Shown here in pieces: positions 61,474-64,000 of a stretch of DNA of 64,000 bases. Position 1 is the stretch's first letter, and each line of letters starts with the position of its first letter. Location of the stretch: the NCBI GenBank assembly GCA_020636005.1, contig JACJYR010000001.1, positions 2,422,501 through 2,486,500 of the forward strand, read 5' to 3'. A model generated the notes under the pieces. That model was given only the letters and a program-made list of their open reading frames with translations. It was not told the origin of the DNA and made no database searches. The position numbers and the translations under genes were made by a program. This DNA is from Lewinellaceae bacterium (lineage in GTDB: Bacteria; Bacteroidota; Bacteroidia; Chitinophagales; Saprospiraceae).

Positions 61474-62796
61474 TTAAATCAACCCTCTCGACTTCAATTC
61501 CAGGTACTTATTAATGGTGTTCATGGAAAGCTCTTCGGGGCGGGTGAGGATAGTCTGGATGCCGTGCTGGCGAAGTTTCTGCGCCATGGCCGATTTTTCG
61601 GCGAGGTAGTTTTGGGCGACGGTTTGTGTGTAAATGCCTTCCACCGTTTTCACTTCTTGTTTTACAAAATCCTCTATTTCGGTATTTTCAAAAAAGACAA
61701 CGACCAGCAGGTGCAGGTTGTTGATGCGGCGCAGCAGCGGCAGCACCCGGTCGAGGGCGTACATGCTCTCGAAGTTGGTGAACAGCAGGAGCAGGCTGCG
61801 GCCGTTCACCAGCTTACGGGCAATGTGGTAGAGCAGTTCGTAGTTGGCTTCGAGGGGGCGCTCTTTTTCGTTGTAAAGGGCGTGGAGGATTTTGTTCAAT
61901 TGGTTGGCACGGCGGTCGGCCTTCACTGTTGCACCTATTTTATCGGAGAAAGTGATGAGGCCCGCTTTGTCGTATTTTTTGAGGGCAATGTTGCAAATGG
62001 CAAGGCTGGTATTGATGGCATAGTCGAGCAGGCTGAGGTCGTTGAAGGGCATTTTCATCACCCTGCTTTTGTCCAGGATACAGTAGATCTGCTGGGAGCG
62101 TTCGTCCTCGTACTGGTTGACCATCAGGCGGTTGGCACGGCCGGTGGCTTTCCAGTTGAGGCTGCGGTAGTCGTCGCCCCGCACGTAGTTTTTGATTTGC
62201 TCAAACTCGTAACTGTGGCCAATGCGGCGGATTTTGCGGAGCCCCTGCTGGGCATTCAGGCGGTTGAAGGCGAGCAGTTCGTATTCCTTCATCTGGATAA
62301 CCGAGGGGTAAACCGGAACGGCCACCGGCTCGCCTGATTGGAAGCGGCGCTGCACCAGGCCCAACTGCGTTTCTGCAAAAAGATTGACGGTGCCGAACTC
62401 ATATTGGCCCCTCGTCACAGGCCTCAATTCGTAGCTCAAGGCTTGCTCTTCTTTGGCTTTCAGCAAAATACTTTTTTCAAAATCCCTTTTTTGAAACTGG
62501 AAAGGCAGTTCGTCAATGACGGTCAGTTTGAGCAGCCGGGGCGACCGATTGGCGATTTGTAAAATAATCCTGTTCTGATCGCTGAGGGAAAGCAGCCTTG
62601 GCAGGCGGCGCTCCACTTCCAACTGGATGTTTTTGTTATAAAGCAAAATAGCATCTGCCACCGCTACGGAAACCACCACGGCAAAAATGGTAACCGCCAC
62701 AGGAAACCAAAGCGGCACCATGTAGCTCAGCACAAACAGCACGGCCACCATGCCAAATAGTTGAAAAAAACGGGCAGTAAGAAAAAGCTGACGCAT
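61474..62796 (-). CDS. DUF58 domain protein
   Basis: A 440-residue membrane-anchored protein. Two N-terminal transmembrane helices (about 8-50) are followed by a beta-rich region (about 55-180) and a DUF58/VWA-like domain (about 195-420). The DUF58 signature is RRIGHSYEFEQIKNYVRGDDYRSLNWKATGR-type text, with DKSRVM as the likely metal-site-like region. DUF58 proteins are often encoded with MoxR ATPases and VWA proteins in envelope-related clusters; none is visible here. Function unresolved. Divergent from hppD. Confidence 0.88.
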   Translation of the reverse strand: MRQLFLTARFFQLFGMVAVLFVLSYMVPLWFPVAVTIFAVVVSVAVADAILLYNKNIQLEVERRLPRLLSLSDQNRIILQIANRSPRLLKLTVIDELPFQFQKRDFEKSILLKAKEEQALSYELRPVTRGQYEFGTVNLFAETQLGLVQRRFQSGEPVAVPVYPSVIQMKEYELLAFNRLNAQQGLRKIRRIGHSYEFEQIKNYVRGDDYRSLNWKATGRANRLMVNQYEDERSQQIYCILDKSRVMKMPFNDLSLLDYAINTSLAICNIALKKYDKAGLITFSDKIGATVKADRRANQLNKILHALYNEKERPLEANYELLYHIARKLVNGRSLLLLFTNFESMYALDRVLPLLRRINNLHLLVVVFFENTEIEDFVKQEVKTVEGIYTQTVAQNYLAEKSAMAQKLRQHGIQTILTRPEELSMNTINKYLELKSRGLI

Positions 62797-62882
62797 TATT
62801 CACTCATTAATTCATTCTATCATTCACTCATTGCTTTGCAAATAAAGGAAGAATAAATCACCTGGCGGCAAAGCCAATGCGC

Positions 62883-62890
62883 TATCTTTG
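62883..62890 (+). promoter_or_regulatory. -7 box for hppD
   Basis: TATCTTTG fits TAnnTTTG exactly, 42 nt upstream of the ATG. The -33 region (CTGG near 62861) is a weak match. Confidence 0.45.
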
Positions 62891-62931
62891 CCACTGTTTC
62901 CTCTGAATTTAAACAACCAAATTTTACTACA

Positions 62932-64000
62932 ATGGATACCCTAACGCAAGTCAAACCCACCACCACAAAAGATACCTTCCCCATCAACGGCACCGACCAC
63001 CTCGAATTCTACGTCGGCAATGCCAAGCAATCGGCACTGTATTACCAGGCCGCTTTCGGCTACCGCTGGATAGCCTACCGGGGGCCGGAAACGGGCAGCC
63101 GGGACAAAGTTTCCTACGTGCTGCGCCAAGGAAAAATTACACTTGTGCTGACCTCCGCCCTGATGCCCGATCACCCCATTGCCCAGCATGTACACCTGCA
63201 TGGCGACGGCGTGAAAGTGCTTGCCCTTTGGGTGGACGACGCCGAAAATTCCTACCGTACCGCCGTGGAAAGGGGCGCAGAGGGGGTGATGGAACCCGTG
63301 GTGATGGAAGACGAACATGGAACCGTGAAAATGGCTGCCATCAAAACTTACGGGGAGACCTGGCACACTTTCGTGGAGCGCAGCGAATATGACGGCCCGT
63401 TCATGCCGGGCTTCGAGGCACGGGAGAGTGTTTATCCCGCCAAGCCTGTTGGCCTGAAATACGTGGATCACTGCGTCGGCAATGTGGAATTGGGCGCCAT
63501 GAACAAGTGGGTGAAATTTTATGAGGATGTAATGGGCTTCAAGTTGCTCATCACTTTCGACGACAAAGATATTTCTACCGAATACACCGCCCTGATGTCG
63601 AAGGTGGTGAGCAGTGGAAACGGCTATATCAAGTTCCCTATCAACGAGCCGGCGCAGGGCAAAAAGAAATCACAGATCGAAGAGTATCTCGACTTCTACC
63701 GGGGCGCCGGTGTACAGCACATTGCCGTGGCCACAGACAACATTCTGGAAACAGTGAGCCAGTTGCGCCGCAATGGCGTGGACTTCCTGCGGGTACCCGA
63801 CACCTACTATGATGATGTTTATGAAAGGGTGGGAGAAATAGAAGAAGACATCAGCGACCTGCGTGACTTAAACATCCTCGTTGACCGTGACGAGGACGGC
63901 TACCTGCTCCAGATTTTCACCAAGCCCGTGGAAGACCGCCCGACAGTTTTCTATGAAATCATCCAGCGGAAAGGCGCCCGGTCGTTTGGCAAAGGCAACT
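62932..64000 (+). CDS. hppD: 4-hydroxyphenylpyruvate dioxygenase, 3' end outside the window
   Basis: The first 356 codons of a non-heme iron dioxygenase that converts 4-hydroxyphenylpyruvate to homogentisate in tyrosine degradation. Two vicinal-oxygen-chelate halves are visible: the first from DHLEFYVGNAKQSALYYQAAFGYRWIAYRGPETG, the second from YVDHCVGNVELGAMNKWVKFYEDVMGF. Iron ligands: His in DHCVGNV and His in VQHIAVATDNI; the third ligand (Glu) is expected just past the end of the window. The frame is open to the last base. ATG at 62932; no homogentisate dioxygenase is in view. Confidence 0.94.
   Translation, partial: MDTLTQVKPTTTKDTFPINGTDHLEFYVGNAKQSALYYQAAFGYRWIAYRGPETGSRDKVSYVLRQGKITLVLTSALMPDHPIAQHVHLHGDGVKVLALWVDDAENSYRTAVERGAEGVMEPVVMEDEHGTVKMAAIKTYGETWHTFVERSEYDGPFMPGFEARESVYPAKPVGLKYVDHCVGNVELGAMNKWVKFYEDVMGFKLLITFDDKDISTEYTALMSKVVSSGNGYIKFPINEPAQGKKKSQIEEYLDFYRGAGVQHIAVATDNILETVSQLRRNGVDFLRVPDTYYDDVYERVGEIEEDISDLRDLNILVDRDEDGYLLQIFTKPVEDRPTVFYEIIQRKGARSFGKGN

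Noticed and set aside
61459..62337. 292-codon + strand frame opposite the DUF58 gene
   Set aside because: Antisense shadow; no start context or recognisable motif.

Overview
The window looks like a chromosomal piece of a Bacteroidota bacterium, most likely in or near the class Saprospiria. This rests on gene content: proteins with type IX secretion (T9SS) type A and type B C-terminal sorting domains, SbsA-type Ig-like lipoproteins, DUF4271, paired OmpH/Skp genes, a RprX/RprY-like two-component pair, LytS/LytTR signalling, and several promoters matching the Bacteroidota -7 box TAnnTTTG. The genus cannot be fixed from the sequence alone.

Layout. 1-3050: the 3' end of a ribosomal RNA operon (23S lacking its 5' end, then 5S, then a bidirectional terminator). 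3114-10521: signalling and envelope genes (hybrid histidine kinase with a separate HPt protein, hemD, a DUF4271 membrane protein, and an RprX/RprY-like kinase and regulator). 10522-11512 has no protein gene but holds a good candidate structured RNA. 11513-21282: aroA, two OmpH/Skp chaperones, an Ig-like lipoprotein, xerD, a penicillin-binding-like serine hydrolase, a lipoprotein and a LytS/LytTR pair. 21355-24548: an uncharacterised set of three genes in one direction (ATP-grasp, class I glutamine amidotransferase, second ATP-grasp-like protein), which may be a ligase/amidation pathway. 24549-28103: a repeat-rich accessory patch with an intact ISL3-family insertion sequence that has cut the signal peptide off a T9SS cargo gene. 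28123-35456: purH, mazG, a NqrM-like small protein, an orphan kinase, crcB and an acyl-CoA dehydrogenase, separated by repeats and a candidate small RNA. 35715-47508: large secreted T9SS proteins, a beta-helix lipoprotein, an MFS transporter and a lipoprotein cytochrome c. 47720-57347: cell-shape and wall genes (mreB, mreC, mreD, PBP2, murA), an M16 peptidase homologue and pyk, then acpP. 57529-64000: fabF, rnc, mtnA, a DUF58 protein and the start of hppD.

The most noteworthy observations are: (i) five copies of a roughly 112-bp intergenic repeat made of two back-to-back terminator-like hairpins, in which one hairpin exists in two unrelated sequence versions that both keep base pairing; (ii) the ATP-grasp/glutamine amidotransferase/ATP-grasp gene set; (iii) a MurA with Asp in place of the catalytic, fosfomycin-target Cys; (iv) two candidate non-coding RNAs with recognisable terminators; (v) an IS insertion that decapitates a secreted protein; (vi) a heptanucleotide repeat that has also entered coding sequence. 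No CRISPR array, prophage or intact tRNA gene was recognised.
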